Of a stretch of 15,091 nucleotides of DNA, positions 14,235 to 15,091 are shown one piece after another. Location of the stretch: NCBI RefSeq assembly GCF_937958535.1, contig NZ_CALGNQ010000183.1, positions 1 to 15,091 on the forward strand, in the 5' to 3' direction. The DNA comes from an uncultured Georgenia sp. (GTDB taxonomy: Bacteria; Actinomycetota; Actinomycetes; Actinomycetales; Actinomycetaceae). Position numbers and translations under genes: made by a program. Within the stretch, counting starts at the first letter, position 1, and every line of letters starts with the position of its first letter. Below the pieces are notes generated by a model. The model searched no databases. It saw only the letters and a list, made by a program, of their open reading frames with translations, and had not been told where the DNA came from.

Positions 14235-14888
14235 GTGGCCGAGCTGGTCTTCTTCGCCGGGACGATGGACTCCGGCAAGTCCACCCTCGCGCTCCAGATG
14301 GACTACAACTACCGGCGCCGTGGCCTGGAGGGCGTGATCTTCAGCCGCAACGACCGCGCCGGCACCGGGACGCTCTCCTCCCGGCTCGGGCTGTCGGTCG
14401 AGGCGGTGGAGGCGGACGACACCACCGACTTCTGGCAGGAGGTCGTCACCCGCCGCACCCGGGGCGGCCGGGTGGACTACCTCGTGTGCGACGAGGCCCA
14501 GTTCTACTCCGTCGCCCAGGTCGAGCAGCTGGCGCGCCTCGTCGACGAGATGGACGTCCACGTCTTCGCCTTCGGCATCACCACCGACTTCCGCACGCGG
14601 CTCTTCCCCGGGTCCGCCCGCCTCATCGAGCTCGCCGACCGGGTCGAGCAGATCCAGGTCGAGACGCTGTGCTGGTGCGGTCGCCGCGCCACCCACAACG
14701 CGCGCACCGTCGGCGGGCGCATGGTCCGGGAGGGGCAGCAGGTCGTCGTCGGGGACACCGAGGTCGCGACGGGTGGCGGGGACGTCGTCGGCTACGAGGT
14801 GCTGTGCCGCCTCCACCACGTGCGGGGGATGACGGCGGCCACCGCCGGCGCCGCGGAGCTCAGCCCGCCGACGCTGCCGCTGGCCTGA
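14235..14888 (+). CDS. tdk: Thymidine kinase (TK1-like)
   Basis: A 217-aa protein. The P-loop is G9-T-M-D-S-G-K-S-T17. The Walker B/catalytic segment is C-D86-E87-A-Q-F, with E87 as likely catalytic base. The substrate-loop block FRTRLFPGSARLIELAD is typical of TK1 enzymes. The zinc ligands would be C146 and C148 (CWC, one residue shorter than the usual CxxC) with C191 and H194 (CRLH). The enzyme phosphorylates thymidine to dTMP with ATP for salvage. The GTG at 14235 follows the previous stop by 1 nt, with a GGTGGTGGTG purine-rich stretch upstream as ribosome site. The C-terminal 20 residues (rich in Ala, Pro and Thr) are variable. The zinc-site difference leaves some doubt about nucleoside specificity. 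Last gene of the operon; it converges on sepH with 21 nt between stops and no clear terminator. Confidence 0.88.
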   Translation: MAELVFFAGTMDSGKSTLALQMDYNYRRRGLEGVIFSRNDRAGTGTLSSRLGLSVEAVEADDTTDFWQEVVTRRTRGGRVDYLVCDEAQFYSVAQVEQLARLVDEMDVHVFAFGITTDFRTRLFPGSARLIELADRVEQIQVETLCWCGRRATHNARTVGGRMVREGQQVVVGDTEVATGGGDVVGYEVLCRLHHVRGMTAATAGAAELSPPTLPLA

Positions 14889-14909
14889 GCCACGCGGGCA
14901 GCGGGCAGG

Positions 14910-15091
14910 TCACTCGGGCTTGGCGCCGAAGACGATCTCGTCCCAGCTCGGCACGCTCGCGCGGCGCCCGCGACGCCGCTTGGGCTCCTTGCCCTCCGGC
15001 TCGCGCCGCTGCCCACCACGGGGAGTGGTCCGCGCGGCGGGACGGTCCGGCGCCCCGCCCGGGGCATCGGCCCGGGTCCGCCGGGTGCCGG
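14910..15091 (-). CDS. sepH: Septation protein SepH (DUF3071), C-terminal end
   Basis: Partial: 59 C-terminal residues, running off the right edge. The stop on the minus strand is at 14910-14912. The tail is a low-complexity Arg/Pro/Gly segment, then the basic run PKRRRGRRA and the family-typical end SVPSWDEIVFGAKPE. In actinobacteria SepH binds FtsZ and promotes septum assembly; the conserved DUF3071/HTH part lies upstream, outside the window. The conserved tail after the basic stretch, plus location next to thymidine kinase, supports the call. Confidence 0.85.
   Translation of the reverse strand, partial: GTRRTRADAPGGAPDRPAARTTPRGGQRREPEGKEPKRRRGRRASVPSWDEIVFGAKPE

Noticed and set aside
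14889..14909. Terminator between tdk and sepH
   Set aside because: Only 21 nt, with a short direct repeat (gcgggca twice) but no inverted repeat. Nothing supports a terminator.
1..15091. Search for a mobile element, CRISPR array, toxin-antitoxin pair or phage-defence cassette
   Set aside because: Every strand segment is explained by housekeeping or GNAT/MerR genes. No integrase, transposase, spaced repeats or paired small genes were seen.

Overview
The window is a stretch of a very GC-rich Actinomycetota chromosome. It starts in the 3' end of the principal sigma factor gene and ends in the 3' end of sepH. The set sigA, DUF7455, parE, parC, a GNAT/acyl-CoA-synthetase fusion, DUF5998, an alkaline-phosphatase-like hydrolase, thymidine kinase and sepH, in this order, is familiar from high-GC actinobacteria. 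Base composition and protein flavour suggest Micrococcales (Intrasporangiaceae, Ornithinimicrobium or similar), but the family is a guess. I see no tRNA, rRNA, CRISPR array, insertion sequence or prophage gene. This is core chromosome with some accessory genes inserted.

Left part (1-2640): sigA ends at 383 and converges, across a strong perfect hairpin, on two minus-strand genes. These are a TipA-like MerR regulator (439-1233) and a two-domain GNAT acetyltransferase, called GNAT A here (1292-2278). The small zinc-ribbon protein DUF7455 (2420-2614) follows, also on the minus strand, with its own intrinsic terminator. The MerR/GNAT A pair looks like an insertion into the usual sigA-DUF7455-parE order. 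The MerR gene repeats three design features of Streptomyces tipA: a tipA-like dyad between -35 and -10, an internal start with a good ribosome binding site that would yield a ligand-binding-only short protein, and a C-terminal TipAS fold. The cysteine recalled to trap thiopeptides covalently is missing.

Middle part (2640-9640): parE (plus strand) and parC (minus strand) encode the second type IIA topoisomerase of actinobacteria (topoisomerase IV type). Between them lie two more tandem-GNAT paralogues, GNAT B and GNAT C. Three related double-GNAT proteins therefore flank parE, and the C-terminal acetyl-CoA loop of GNAT C appears degenerate.

Right part (9751-14888): four tightly packed plus-strand genes form one probable operon. 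It encodes a Pat-type lysine acyltransferase fused to an acyl-CoA-synthetase-like domain, DUF5998, an NPP/alkaline-phosphatase-superfamily hydrolase and a thymidine kinase. Junctions are a 19-nt overlap, a 4-nt overlap and a 1-nt gap. sepH, the FtsZ-associated septation protein, converges on the operon and is cut by the window end.

Across the window, many operon-leading genes lack a Shine-Dalgarno sequence. Instead they have a TAnnnT -10 box ending exactly 6 or 7 nt before the start codon. This is the signature of leaderless transcripts and helps fix the starts of parE, pat and all three GNAT genes. I did not find a clearly new multi-gene system. The strongest leads are the TipA-like autoregulatory design, the GNAT cluster around the topoisomerase genes, and the conserved but unexplained pat-DUF5998-hydrolase-kinase operon.
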